Part shown: piece after piece, positions 44,524 through 53,992 of the stretch
Numbering within the stretch: position 1 is the stretch's first letter
How the letters are laid out: each line of letters opens with the position of its first letter
Source: Armatimonadota bacterium
GTDB lineage: Bacteria; Armatimonadota; Fimbriimonadia; Fimbriimonadales; Fimbriimonadaceae
Assembly: GCA_020438215.1 (NCBI GenBank)
Contig: JAGQUX010000019.1
Coordinates: 1-57,166, forward strand
Reading direction: 5' to 3'
DNA: 57,166 nucleotides
The notes under the pieces: model-generated
What the model saw: the letters and a program-made list of their open reading frames with translations, nothing else
The model's database searches: none
Told to the model about the DNA's origin: nothing
Program-made: the position numbers and the translations under genes

Positions 44524-45795
44524 TTAGCGTCCAGTTACGTCAGTGCCTTGTCGCACCTTATCGACTGAGTTGCGCTCAGTCTCTTCTGCCTCAGCGCGAA
44601 TCTCTTCATTCTCCTTTGCAAGAGAATCCAACTTCGCTTCTGTAAATTCAGTGCGGACTTTGCCCGTCAAGCCAGGCATCCGACGTGCGCCTACATAGCG
44701 AGTCTTGTAATAGCTGTCACTCACCAGAGAGTTCACTTGGACTTTTCCGCCACCACTCGAAGCGTGGATGAACTTGCCATTGCCAATGTAAATTCCAACG
44801 TGACTCACGCGGTTTGCGCGAGTTGTTTTGAAGAAGATCAAGTCGCCCGCTTGCAAGCTAGATCGATCAACTTTCAATCCGTATTGGGATTGTGAGATCG
44901 AAGTTCGCGGAATGGTCATCCCGTGCTTTTGGAAAACGTAATAGACGAATCCACTACAGTCAAATCCAGATCGGCTGGTCCCGCCCCAAACGTATCGTAC
45001 TCCGCGTTGAGCGAAAGCCGTTTCCAGCAAGGAATCAACTTTAGAACCATTTGGTGCCGGGAGAGCCGGTGCCGCATTAGCAGGTTTTGGTGCGTTTGCC
45101 GCTGATTTTGGAATACTTGAAGAAACCGTGGATGCTGGGTCAGCATTCCCCGTGATAATCACTTCTTTATCATCGTTTTTGACGACAACCGGAAGTTCGG
45201 TTTTCTTATCGTTGCCAGACTTAGCATCGGGAGTTTGCGGCAAGGCGGTGGACTTGGTGCTGACTTCCAGCATGTCCTTGCGTACCCACCCGATGGTGCC
45301 TCCAGAAAACTTCAGTTTGTGCCAGCCATCCCGTGATTCGATGATGTCGGCAGTTTTGCCTTTGGTGACCATCGTCACTTTGTCGAATGATGTGCCTGGC
45401 CCTTTGCGGACGATCACGTCAGTCTTTGTGATCTTTGCCGTCTTGGTGCTGGTCGATCGCGATGCCGCAGGAGTTGAGTTTCTGCTATTGCGAGCGGCTA
45501 CCGCTTTCGGGACTTGAATCTTTGCTCCAACCTTGAGCTTTGTCCAGTCCACCTTTGGATTCATTTCACGAATCTCTTCGACGGTAGTGTTAAATTTTTT
45601 GGCAATCGTCCAATCGTTATCGCCCTTTTCGACGGTGTAGGATTGGGTTGCTGCGGGGGTTGGTTGTGGAATAGGCTGAGTGCGCTCCGGCGATGCGGAG
45701 ACAACAGCAGATCCCAGTGTCGTGGCCAAAACCAACGACAACATTAGTCTTTTGCTATTCAAAACGTGAATCCCTCTTCTTTTTATGACGAACAT
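44524..45795 (-). CDS. NlpC/P60 cell-wall hydrolase with LysM and SH3b domains
   Basis: A secreted peptidoglycan endopeptidase. Signal peptide, then LysM (about 52-96), bacterial SH3 (about 122-178), a Pro/Ala/Ser-rich linker (about 180-250) and the NlpC/P60 domain (about 255-370). Its catalytic Cys is C280 (FDCSGFVYY), with His H332 (SHVGIYIG) and H344 (IHASS). The first ATG is 45795. A TTG at 45762 has GAGGG nine bases upstream and would give a compact signal peptide, so it is the likelier true start. A charged Lys/Glu-rich tail follows the catalytic domain. Confidence 0.93.
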   Translation of the reverse strand: MFVIKRRGIHVLNSKRLMLSLVLATTLGSAVVSASPERTQPIPQPTPAATQSYTVEKGDNDWTIAKKFNTTVEEIREMNPKVDWTKLKVGAKIQVPKAVAARNSRNSTPAASRSTSTKTAKITKTDVIVRKGPGTSFDKVTMVTKGKTADIIESRDGWHKLKFSGGTIGWVRKDMLEVSTKSTALPQTPDAKSGNDKKTELPVVVKNDDKEVIITGNADPASTVSSSIPKSAANAPKPANAAPALPAPNGSKVDSLLETAFAQRGVRYVWGGTSRSGFDCSGFVYYVFQKHGMTIPRTSISQSQYGLKVDRSSLQAGDLIFFKTTRANRVSHVGIYIGNGKFIHASSGGGKVQVNSLVSDSYYKTRYVGARRMPGLTGKVRTEFTEAKLDSLAKENEEIRAEAEETERNSVDKVRQGTDVTGR

Positions 45796-45869
45796 ATGTG
45801 CCCGTCAGAAGCTTAAACGTGATTCGAAGTGTACCTTCTCAGTAAAAAACTTAGAATCTTTGAAAATAA

Positions 45870-46835
45870 TTGTCGGGAGTTCGTCCCAGGCAGACGACCC
45901 AAATTGAACTTACGTCCCAGCCGGGTAGTCTTGGCACCTTGCTCAGCATCCTCATTGTCAACTGGAATACAAAGGACAAACTTCTTGCGTGTTTGGCCTC
46001 AATTTCCCGCTACCCAGCCTCAATGGAGATGGAAGTGATCGTGGTTGACAATAACTCCCAAGACGAGAGCGAAGCCGCTGTCCGTGAACAGTTTCCAGAT
46101 GTAAATCTAATCCAGACCGGCGCGAACACAGGCTATGCCGCCGGCAACAACATCGCCTTTTCCCAAGCCAAAGGCGACCTGCTTCTCACTCTCAATGCAG
46201 ATACGGAAATGTACGAGGGCACTCTTGACACCGCCATCCGAGAGTTACAAGCTCACCATGACTGCGGTGTTCTCAGCGTCAAGTTCCGCGGGCCAGAAGG
46301 CGAAGTGCAGTCTTCTGTTCGCGGCTTCCCCACCCTCAAAAACCTTTTTGGTGAGATTCTTGGTATCGCCAAGCGCAAGCCAGGAACTGAATGGGCTTCC
46401 TATTCCCTCCCCGATTTCGACTACCAAAAGAGCCAATACGCCCCACAACCAATGGGGACGTTTCTGCTTTTCAAGCGAGAGGCTTTGGAGAAAGTGGGAT
46501 CAGCAAAGAAGCCGTTTGACGAGCAGTTCCCCATCTTCTTCAACGAAGTTGATCTCCTCAAAAGGCTGGATGATGCAGGAGTGAAATGCTGGTATTGCAC
46601 GGAAACAGAAGTCTTTCATCACCACGGGAGCAGTACCAAACAAGTCCGAGCAAGTATGATTTGGGAATCACACAGGAGTTTAGTGCGTTACCTAAAGAAG
46701 CATTTGAGGGGCGCGGCGCGGATATTCTTACCGCTTGCCGCGCTTGCGAGTTATTGCGGGGCATTTGTTCGCGCTAAGGGCTACCATGCAGGATTTCGAG
46801 CTGAGCATCACAATCTGCAGTTGGAACACGATTGA
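45870..46835 (+). CDS. GT2 family glycosyltransferase
   Basis: A 321-residue family-2 transferase. SILIVNWNTKDKLLACLASI is the nucleotide-sugar-binding opening, LTLNADTEM the DxD-type metal motif and FFNEVDLLKRLDDAGVKCWY the catalytic acid region. A hydrophobic stretch lies near the end (LPLAALASYCGAFV). The start is uncertain: a TTG at 45870, with no ribosome site, is used; the conserved domain begins at about residue 25. First of a three-gene envelope polysaccharide cluster. Confidence 0.9.
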   Translation: MSGVRPRQTTQIELTSQPGSLGTLLSILIVNWNTKDKLLACLASISRYPASMEMEVIVVDNNSQDESEAAVREQFPDVNLIQTGANTGYAAGNNIAFSQAKGDLLLTLNADTEMYEGTLDTAIRELQAHHDCGVLSVKFRGPEGEVQSSVRGFPTLKNLFGEILGIAKRKPGTEWASYSLPDFDYQKSQYAPQPMGTFLLFKREALEKVGSAKKPFDEQFPIFFNEVDLLKRLDDAGVKCWYCTETEVFHHHGSSTKQVRASMIWESHRSLVRYLKKHLRGAARIFLPLAALASYCGAFVRAKGYHAGFRAEHHNLQLEHD

Positions 46836-47685
46836 CGACCTTCGTGCGTGTCTCCAAAGCCTGCGCGATTGTCAGGGCGAAGCCAACTTCGAAGTGCTCG
46901 TCATTGATAATGCCAGCGCCGACGGCTCGCCCGACATGGCGGAAAAGGAATTCCCTGAGTTTCGCCTGCTTCGGCAAACCACTAACCTTGGCTTTACCGG
47001 CGGACACAATCTCGCGATCAAAGAGCGGCGCGGACATCACGTTGCCCTTCTTAATTCCGATACAGTAGTTCACAAAGGAGCCATCAAAACTCTGGTGGAG
47101 TACATGCGCGAGCATCCCGAAGTCGGGATCGTCGGGCCAAAACTACTCAACCCCGATGGCTCGCTCCAATACTCCTGCCGCAAGTTTCCAAATCCAGTTG
47201 CAGCCGCCTTCCGGAACACATTTCTTGGGCGACTCTTCCCTAACAACAAGTACACCCGCGATTATCTCATGCAAGATTGGGATCACAGCCAACCACAAAC
47301 GGTGGATTGGCTCAGCGGGGCGGCCATGTTCATTCGCAAGGAAGTGATTGACAAGGTCGGGGTGCTGGACAACAACCTCTTTATGTACTGTGAGGACGTC
47401 GATCTATGTAAACGGGCGTGGCTCGGCGGATTTCAAGTGATGTATCTCCCCGAGGCAGTGATTACTCACGCCATTGGGCGGAGTACGGACAAAGCCGCGA
47501 ACAAGATGATTATCCGATTCCACCGGTCGATGTTCCGCTATTACGGAAAACACACAGTTAAGGAATCCGCGCTCGTCTTCCGTCCCTTCTTGCTGGCTTT
47601 TGCCGCCCTCGCTCTCACGATTCGTGCCTCACTGTTCCTGCTCAAGAATCTGATTGACGCCATCAGGAGGAAGCTGAACATATGA
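46786..47685 (+). CDS. GT2 family glycosyltransferase
   Basis: A 299-residue transferase of the rhamnosyltransferase-like GT2 branch. FELSITICSWNTIDDLRACL, VLVIDNASADGS, ALLNSDTVV (DxD-like) and FMYCEDVDLCKRAWLGGF are characteristic. The ATG at 46786 has AAGGG upstream and overlaps the preceding gene by 50 bases; a longer start at 46735 is less likely. A C-terminal hydrophobic helix may anchor it. Its stop overlaps the next start (ATGA). Confidence 0.92.
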   Translation: MQDFELSITICSWNTIDDLRACLQSLRDCQGEANFEVLVIDNASADGSPDMAEKEFPEFRLLRQTTNLGFTGGHNLAIKERRGHHVALLNSDTVVHKGAIKTLVEYMREHPEVGIVGPKLLNPDGSLQYSCRKFPNPVAAAFRNTFLGRLFPNNKYTRDYLMQDWDHSQPQTVDWLSGAAMFIRKEVIDKVGVLDNNLFMYCEDVDLCKRAWLGGFQVMYLPEAVITHAIGRSTDKAANKMIIRFHRSMFRYYGKHTVKESALVFRPFLLAFAALALTIRASLFLLKNLIDAIRRKLNI

Positions 47686-49796
47686 AAAAAACGTCTCTAG
47701 CCCCGGAAACAATCCTCCTTGCAATTGCAGCATTTCTTTTGCCATTGATTGGCGGACATGTCGCGGCGGTTTCGGTGCCACTCACTGGAGGAATTTTGGG
47801 TGAGATTTTTGGTGGAGGCGCGCTTCCTCTTACGGCTCGATTTCTGATTGCATTGCTTATTTTCGGCGGACTGACACTCCTCCTGATGAAGCGGCGCGTC
47901 ATCCAAATTCCGAACTTACGACTTGGCTATCTTGTGCTGGGATTGGTGATCGTCCTCGGGCTCTCTATCCTCGGTTCCAGCTTCCAGTTCGCGGCATTCC
48001 GTGAATGGCAATCGTGGGTGCTGATGGTCGCCTGTATGTTCCTCACTGTTTCCGCCGTTGGACGTGAAAAAGGCTGGAATGTCGTGGCAATGGCACTCGT
48101 TGCCGGTGTGACAATCCTTAGCCTGCGCGGTATCTACGAGTACTCGAGCGTCATGCGGAACGAACCCACATACCGCATCTTCGCAGGATGGAGCAATCCC
48201 AATGCTCTCGCGAGTGTGCTTGTTGCTGGTTCGCTTTTGGCGATCGGTTTGACCGCAAAAGCCAAGGGCATTGACCGAATCCTCCTGACCACTTGCGGAG
48301 CGATTAGTGTCGTAGGGCTTGTTCTCACCCAATCAAAGGGTGGGCTATTAGCCTTTGGGATTGGGCTTGTTGTTCTGCTTATCCAGATCGCGCTGACCAA
48401 GCAATACAAAGCCCTGGGATGGAGCATGATGCCGTTTCTAGTTGGGCTCCTGTTGGCAATCGGGCTCGGACAAGTAGCCACCGCGCAATCCCAATCTGGT
48501 CAAGCCTTTGCTCGTGTTGCCAATGCGAGCGGATCAGCCGAACAAAGCCAGGGCTTCCGCAAGAATCTCTGGGTCAATGCGGCAAAACTCGGGATGTCAA
48601 ATCCGATGGGGGTGGGAGTCGGCACTTACCAATACTCCAGCACCAAGTTCGGCCTCACAGAGACAACAGTTTTTGCCCACCAATCGTATCTCCAACTTGC
48701 AGCGGAAGGTGGCCCGCTGGCTGTGCTTCTCTTTGTTGGCGCAGGAGGTTGGTGGCTCGTGATCGTCCTTCGGAAGTCCGGCACGCAACCATCAGATCGG
48801 CGACTCATGAAAGCCGCAGTTGTTGCCGCCGTTGTTGGTCTCGGCGCTCACGGGATGATCGAGAGCAACCTCTCCTTCCTTGGTTCGGGGGCGATGCTTT
48901 TCATCTTGCTCGGTTTAGGCTTGCAAACCGCCACCGATGGCAGCAGCCCGGAAGCACTCCCCCAAACCATGCGATCGACGGCAGCTTTAGTCGGATGCAT
49001 CCTTCCTCTCTTACTCATGGCTCTTGCCGTAAAGGAAGAGATGCAAAAGGCAAGTTTCTTGGCCTCGTTACCTAACCCACGGCCCGAGGCCGTCCAACTT
49101 CTTGCCGCCAGCAAACCCGCTGACCCTGATCTTGGTTACTACTACGCCCTCTATACAGCGGACTCCAAGGAGGATCGCGTCAACAAGCTCAAAGATTTGG
49201 CAAGTGTTGCCCCCAGCCCGCGGAATATCCGTGCGCTGGCGAACGCTGAGCTTGATGCGGGCAATGCGCCAAGTGCCCTCACTACCGTCGAGCGAGTATT
49301 CAACTGGGATCCGAACAACCGGCCCGGCTGGGATCTTAAACTCAAAATCCTCAAGGAGATGGGCGATATCCCTGAAGCGATCAAAGCCGCAGAGGCGTTC
49401 ATCCAAACAGAAAGCCAACCGAGTTTCCAAGTGCGCGCGATTCCCGAGATCATCCCAACGGAAACCTCAGATGCCCGCATCTTCCTTGCTGAGCAGGAAT
49501 CCGATCCGGTCACCAAAGCGAACTATCTCAAAGCCGCGCTAGACATCTACATGAACTACATGCGTACAACTTTCGCGCGAGTTCTCATGATGTCAAAAGC
49601 CGGGCTCCCCTTTGGCGATCAAAGCGAAGAACTTGCCCGCGAGAAACTTGACCGCACTTACGGATTGATTGATGAGCTCACCGAATACTATTCTTCAGTG
49701 GGAGATTCTGTTTCCGTCACAGAAATGGCTGGGCTTCGAGAAGAATTGGATGGCTTAGTCGCTTCTGCGGAAGGCGATTCCTCTGGCGACAAGTAA
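47682..49796 (+). CDS. O-antigen ligase/polymerase-like protein with TPR tail
   Basis: A 704-residue membrane protein. The first 430 or so residues contain about ten to twelve transmembrane helices. The Wzy_C/WaaL-like segment includes GWSNPNALASVLVAGSLLAIG and GVGVGTYQYSS with FAHQSYLQLAAEGG. Its role would be linking or polymerising sugar chains. Residues about 455-690 form a soluble region with TPR-like helical pairs. It is the third gene of the GT2 cluster. Its last 109 bases overlap the end of PBP2 on the other strand. Confidence 0.86.
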   Translation: MKKTSLAPETILLAIAAFLLPLIGGHVAAVSVPLTGGILGEIFGGGALPLTARFLIALLIFGGLTLLLMKRRVIQIPNLRLGYLVLGLVIVLGLSILGSSFQFAAFREWQSWVLMVACMFLTVSAVGREKGWNVVAMALVAGVTILSLRGIYEYSSVMRNEPTYRIFAGWSNPNALASVLVAGSLLAIGLTAKAKGIDRILLTTCGAISVVGLVLTQSKGGLLAFGIGLVVLLIQIALTKQYKALGWSMMPFLVGLLLAIGLGQVATAQSQSGQAFARVANASGSAEQSQGFRKNLWVNAAKLGMSNPMGVGVGTYQYSSTKFGLTETTVFAHQSYLQLAAEGGPLAVLLFVGAGGWWLVIVLRKSGTQPSDRRLMKAAVVAAVVGLGAHGMIESNLSFLGSGAMLFILLGLGLQTATDGSSPEALPQTMRSTAALVGCILPLLLMALAVKEEMQKASFLASLPNPRPEAVQLLAASKPADPDLGYYYALYTADSKEDRVNKLKDLASVAPSPRNIRALANAELDAGNAPSALTTVERVFNWDPNNRPGWDLKLKILKEMGDIPEAIKAAEAFIQTESQPSFQVRAIPEIIPTETSDARIFLAEQESDPVTKANYLKAALDIYMNYMRTTFARVLMMSKAGLPFGDQSEELAREKLDRTYGLIDELTEYYSSVGDSVSVTEMAGLREELDGLVASAEGDSSGDK

Positions 49797-51544
49797 AGTT
49801 TGACAAGTTCTTTTGCAATCGGAGCCGCAACATCGCCTCCGTGCCCGGAGTTCTCAACAATCACGGCAAATGCGATCTTAGGATTCTCGTACGGGGCGTA
49901 ACCCACAAACCAGGCATGGGTTCGGCGGCTTACTGAGTTCTCAGCAGAGCCAGTTTTGCCTGCCATGGCGATGCCAGGGATCGCACTGCGTCGTGCCGTC
50001 CCGGCAACAACAACGTTCCGCATAGCTCCTTGAAGCTGATCCCAAAACGCATCTCGGAGATCAACTTTGTGCTCTGCTTTCGGTTCAACGCGGATGACTT
50101 TCTGATCGCCTTGTGGTGGTAAGAATGCCCGAACCAAATGCGGTCGATACATTGTCCCGCGATTTGCCACAAGTGAGGCAATCGAAGCCATTTGGAGTGG
50201 AGTGGTCAAGACATCGCCTTGACCTATGCCAACGTTAGTCGTGTCCCCCAGCGACCACGGGCGACCGTGCTGCTTCTGGATGAAAGCTCGATCTGGGATG
50301 AGACCGGGTTGCTCGCCAGGCATATCAATCCCAAGGCGGTGCGATAACCCGAGGGCATTGCAAGCCTCGTGCATCCCTTCTGGTCCGACTTGAGTTGCGA
50401 GCCTCCCGAAGTAGGAGTTGCACGACTTCGTAAACGCCATGTTGAAACTGTATGTGGAGGCCGGATGGTTCTCGCAACGCATTTTTCGGTTGCCAACCGT
50501 CAGATAACCAGGGCAGGAAGTCGTCCAACGAGGGTCGTACTTCCCGGCCATTTCTGCCGCAATCGCCGTGACTATCTTGAACGTCGAACCCGGCGGATAC
50601 GCCCCCGCAATCGGGCGGATGAACATCGGCAAATCCTTGTTCTCATAAAGGTATTTGAACTCTTCATCGTTCAGCCCGTCATCGTAAATGCTGAGGTCAA
50701 AAGTCGGCGAGCTAGCAAGACAGATCACTTCCCCGGTGCTCGGTTCAATGGCAACCACTGCCCCTTTTCGATTCCCCAGAAGTTCCAAAGCTCGCTTTTG
50801 AATCTTCAGGTCAACGGTCAGAACCAAACCCTTGCCCGGAACGGCTTTGTCATCGCTGACGGTGCGAATCGGGCGGCGCAAGGTATCGACTGCGACGACT
50901 GTTTGCCCTGGCGTCCCCATCAAGTCTTGTTCGTAATTCTTCTCCACGCCAGAGCGACCCACATAGTCCGCTGGCTCAATTCCCTGCTCGCGGAGTTCCT
51001 TTTCAATCCCTTCCGTTGGGATGGCAACCCAACCCATCACTTGGGCGAGGCTCGCGGTTTCGCGGTACTTGCGGAGGGGTAGATTCTCCACGCCAACGCC
51101 GGGAAGGTTGTCACCCGCCTCGGCGATCTTAGTAGCCCGCTGGATATCCACGCCTACATAAACGGGAGTTGGAAGACCACCTCGGTGGCGGTTCTGCTTC
51201 AGAGGTCTCTCAATCGTTTTAAGCGGTATAGCAAGCATGTCCGCGAGCTTCTGGAGTGTCTCGGGGTCTTTGTCCAGCATCTGCGGCTGAGCGGTGACAA
51301 CCCATTGAGACTCCACATCAGCCAGCACAACTCCGTTTCGATCGATAATTCGTCCACGAGGGGCAAGCGAAGTATCAATAATCCGTCCAGCTGTCTTCGC
51401 TTCTTCCTTCAGCTCATCTGTTTTGACAACCTGCAAAAACCAGAGTCGAAGGAAGAACGCACCCATCGCCAGCAAGAGCACAATCGGGATAACCAGATGG
51501 CGTCCCTGTACGCGATTCTCTTGGGGGGCATGGATGACCGACAT
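49688..51544 (-). CDS. Penicillin-binding protein 2 (peptidoglycan transpeptidase)
   Basis: Class B PBP of 618 residues. One N-terminal transmembrane helix (about 18-38), dimerisation domain (about 60-240), transpeptidase domain with S320-x-x-K323 (PPGSTFKIV), SCN at 374-376 and KTG at 530-532. The PRGRIIDRNG motif near residue 62 is typical of class B. The sequence fits the MrdA/PBP2 branch that acts with RodA in elongation. No rodA or mreBCD neighbour is present. A Ser/Glu-rich tail of about 45 residues overlaps the convergent ligase-like gene. It sits 58 bases after the PBP1A gene, probably in one operon with it. Confidence 0.93.
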   Translation of the reverse strand: MSVIHAPQENRVQGRHLVIPIVLLLAMGAFFLRLWFLQVVKTDELKEEAKTAGRIIDTSLAPRGRIIDRNGVVLADVESQWVVTAQPQMLDKDPETLQKLADMLAIPLKTIERPLKQNRHRGGLPTPVYVGVDIQRATKIAEAGDNLPGVGVENLPLRKYRETASLAQVMGWVAIPTEGIEKELREQGIEPADYVGRSGVEKNYEQDLMGTPGQTVVAVDTLRRPIRTVSDDKAVPGKGLVLTVDLKIQKRALELLGNRKGAVVAIEPSTGEVICLASSPTFDLSIYDDGLNDEEFKYLYENKDLPMFIRPIAGAYPPGSTFKIVTAIAAEMAGKYDPRWTTSCPGYLTVGNRKMRCENHPASTYSFNMAFTKSCNSYFGRLATQVGPEGMHEACNALGLSHRLGIDMPGEQPGLIPDRAFIQKQHGRPWSLGDTTNVGIGQGDVLTTPLQMASIASLVANRGTMYRPHLVRAFLPPQGDQKVIRVEPKAEHKVDLRDAFWDQLQGAMRNVVVAGTARRSAIPGIAMAGKTGSAENSVSRRTHAWFVGYAPYENPKIAFAVIVENSGHGGDVAAPIAKELVKLYLSPEESPSAEATKPSNSSRSPAISVTETESPTEE

Positions 51545-51601
51545 GATAGAGTGCTTCTTACTATTCTATCAACGAATGATGGAAATCAATCGTGCCGCGA
51601 T

Positions 51602-53926
51602 CTAGTGAGGGCCGTGGATAGGACAGACGCCTCTAGGCTCTTTGCCCTTGCTAAACGGTCGCCGGACGGTCTCCGGACAATAAACCGTTGACTTCTGCCC
51701 TGAATCCGCACACACATTCACGTAGATTGTTGCGCCTGTGGTGCCGCCACCACCGCCTCCACCCGAAGTGCTTCCGCCTCCGCCACCACCAGTCGTAGTG
51801 GTCGTCGTGGAATTACGGCCCGTTGTGCCACCCGTTGTGTCACCTGTGGTTCCACCGGTTGTCATTCCTGGAGGGTCTTGAAGAGGTGGAGGCGTTGTTT
51901 CGCCCGTCTCGTCGATCACCGTTGGCGGCTGCTCTGGTAGCGGATCTTCAATTGGATCTGGGGTGTTGTCGTTGTTTTCCTGCTCGCTTTCGCGGACATT
52001 TCCAACGTTCGGAACACCGCTAAACGGACGCGATTTCTCGCCCTTGACCTTCTGAGCCCGGCTCATGATGTAGTTCCAAACCGGAGCGGCCTGTTTACCG
52101 CCTTCGACGCCATACATTCGCTCTGAAACTGGGCGACCGTTCTCCATCACCTCGTTTCCGAGCCAAACAATTCCTAAAAGCGTATCGGTGTATCCGCAGA
52201 ACCAGGCATCTTTGTTGTTCGATGTCGTTCCCGTTTTGCCACGGGCATTGTTGGTTCCGCGAGCCGCTCTCCCTGTACCGCCAGTAACAACTCCCCGCAA
52301 GAAGGCATCCATCGCCTTAGCTGTGCCGGGTGAAAGCGCCCGAGACTGCGGATTTGGGTTCAAATAGCGGATTGTGCCGTCCGGCTCAACAACCTTCTCA
52401 ATCGCATAAGTGGGATAGCGTGTCCCATTATTCTGGAAAGTGTTGTAGGCAGAGGCCATCTCGAGCATATGAGCTTCGCCTGCACCTAAAACGAGAGTTT
52501 CAGCAATCGGGAGATTGCTCGTTTTGAATCCAAAATTCGTTTGCGCGAATCTGATAAAGTTCCGCGTGCCAATCATGGATTGAGCGCGCACTGCGGGAGT
52601 ATTCATACTCGCCGCGAGGGCTGATGCAATGCTCACATTGCCGCGATTAGCCCCACCCTTGATCGGGCGTTTGCGGCCCCGATCGTCAATGATCATGTAA
52701 GGCTCGGTGCTAATGGTGCTTCGGCTTCCGAAAACGCCAAGTTCGATACCAGCGGCATACACAAGCGGTTTGAAGGAAGAGCCAGGCTGTCGCCCGCGCC
52801 CCATCCACATCATGTTGAACTGAGACTTCTCGTAGCTTGGGCCAGGCGTCATTCCAAGGATTCGCCCTTTGGTATCGGTCAGCAAAAACGCCATCTGATT
52901 CACAGATTTCGGGCTATTGCGCAGGCCCCATTTCACACCCGCATCGGTGATTTCTTGGTAGCGCATGTCCAAAGTGGTTTCGATGCGGTAGCCACCCCGG
53001 GAAATGTCAATGCCTTCTTTTTTGAGTTCGGCAAGAACGTAATCAACAAAGTACGGTGCTGTCTTCTTCGCAGTGATAACGCGAGGTTTTTCTTTGCGAA
53101 GCTTGACTTCTTCGTTCTTTGCTTCTTGGTATTCGCCTTCACTGATCATGCCTTCATCGCGCATGATTTTGAGAACGACGTTGCGGTTGGTCACCGCACG
53201 ATCCATGTTGACGAACGGATTCTCGTCGCTTGGGCGGCGGACACAGCGAGAGAGGAGTGCCGCTTCTGCAATCGTCAATTCATCAAGCTTTTTCCCAAAA
53301 TAGACATCAGCGGCGGCCTGGATTCCATAAGCCCCCTGTCCATAAAAAATCTGATTGACGTAAAGTTCAAGGATTTGGTCTTTCGTCAGCATCCGCTCGA
53401 TTTGAACGGCGAGGGCCATGTCCTTGAGCTTTCGCTCAAGAGATTGCTCAGAAGAAGTGTAGACCCGCTTGGATAGCTGCATTGTGAGCGTCGATCCACC
53501 ACCCGAGTTACCGTCATCTTTTGCCCGACGATACAGAATCCGACCGATTGCAATCGGGTCAACCCCGATGTGACTGTAGAAACGCTTATCTTCCGCAGCC
53601 AAAGTTGCATTCACAACGTTCTGGGGGATGTCAGAGCGGTGAACAGGTTTGCGATACTCCGTCTGAATAGTAAACAGAACGGTGCCATCAGCGGCAACGA
53701 TTTGTGAGGGAGAGCTACTGATCTCCGCCATGATGTCCGGCATATTCGGAACCACCAAGGAGGCCGCCTCTAATCGCTTGTAACCTTCATACGATGCGTA
53801 AATGAAGGCCGCCTCTCCTAAAATCAGGAAGACTGCAAAGGCTATCTTTATTCGTCGCCACCACGGAGACCGTTTTTTGGCCTTCGGTTTTGCTGTGCGA
53901 CGAGAGGCTTTCGTAGCTACGCCCAT
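51602..53926 (-). CDS. Class A penicillin-binding protein (PBP1A-like)
   Basis: A bifunctional glycosyltransferase/transpeptidase of 774 residues. One N-terminal transmembrane helix (about 27-47), GT51 domain with catalytic E112 (AAEDKRFYSH) and GGSTLTMQL, and transpeptidase with S383-x-x-K386 (PGSSFKPLVYA), SMN (440-442) and GKTGTTSNN. A long linker rich in Thr/Gly (TGGTTG and GGGGGG runs) follows. The C-terminal tail carries three Cys, ending in VCPIHGPH, which could form a small metal or disulfide knot. Upstream Lys/Arg-rich leader before the helix. Confidence 0.94.
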   Translation of the reverse strand: MGVATKASRRTAKPKAKKRSPWWRRIKIAFAVFLILGEAAFIYASYEGYKRLEAASLVVPNMPDIMAEISSSPSQIVAADGTVLFTIQTEYRKPVHRSDIPQNVVNATLAAEDKRFYSHIGVDPIAIGRILYRRAKDDGNSGGGSTLTMQLSKRVYTSSEQSLERKLKDMALAVQIERMLTKDQILELYVNQIFYGQGAYGIQAAADVYFGKKLDELTIAEAALLSRCVRRPSDENPFVNMDRAVTNRNVVLKIMRDEGMISEGEYQEAKNEEVKLRKEKPRVITAKKTAPYFVDYVLAELKKEGIDISRGGYRIETTLDMRYQEITDAGVKWGLRNSPKSVNQMAFLLTDTKGRILGMTPGPSYEKSQFNMMWMGRGRQPGSSFKPLVYAAGIELGVFGSRSTISTEPYMIIDDRGRKRPIKGGANRGNVSIASALAASMNTPAVRAQSMIGTRNFIRFAQTNFGFKTSNLPIAETLVLGAGEAHMLEMASAYNTFQNNGTRYPTYAIEKVVEPDGTIRYLNPNPQSRALSPGTAKAMDAFLRGVVTGGTGRAARGTNNARGKTGTTSNNKDAWFCGYTDTLLGIVWLGNEVMENGRPVSERMYGVEGGKQAAPVWNYIMSRAQKVKGEKSRPFSGVPNVGNVRESEQENNDNTPDPIEDPLPEQPPTVIDETGETTPPPLQDPPGMTTGGTTGDTTGGTTGRNSTTTTTTGGGGGGSTSGGGGGGGTTGATIYVNVCADSGQKSTVYCPETVRRPFSKGKEPRGVCPIHGPH

Positions 53927-53992
53927 TCGCTCTCTCTTACCAAAACATTATGACGACCGAGAACGTTCCAGAGTTGCTCGGGAATAGGCAGA

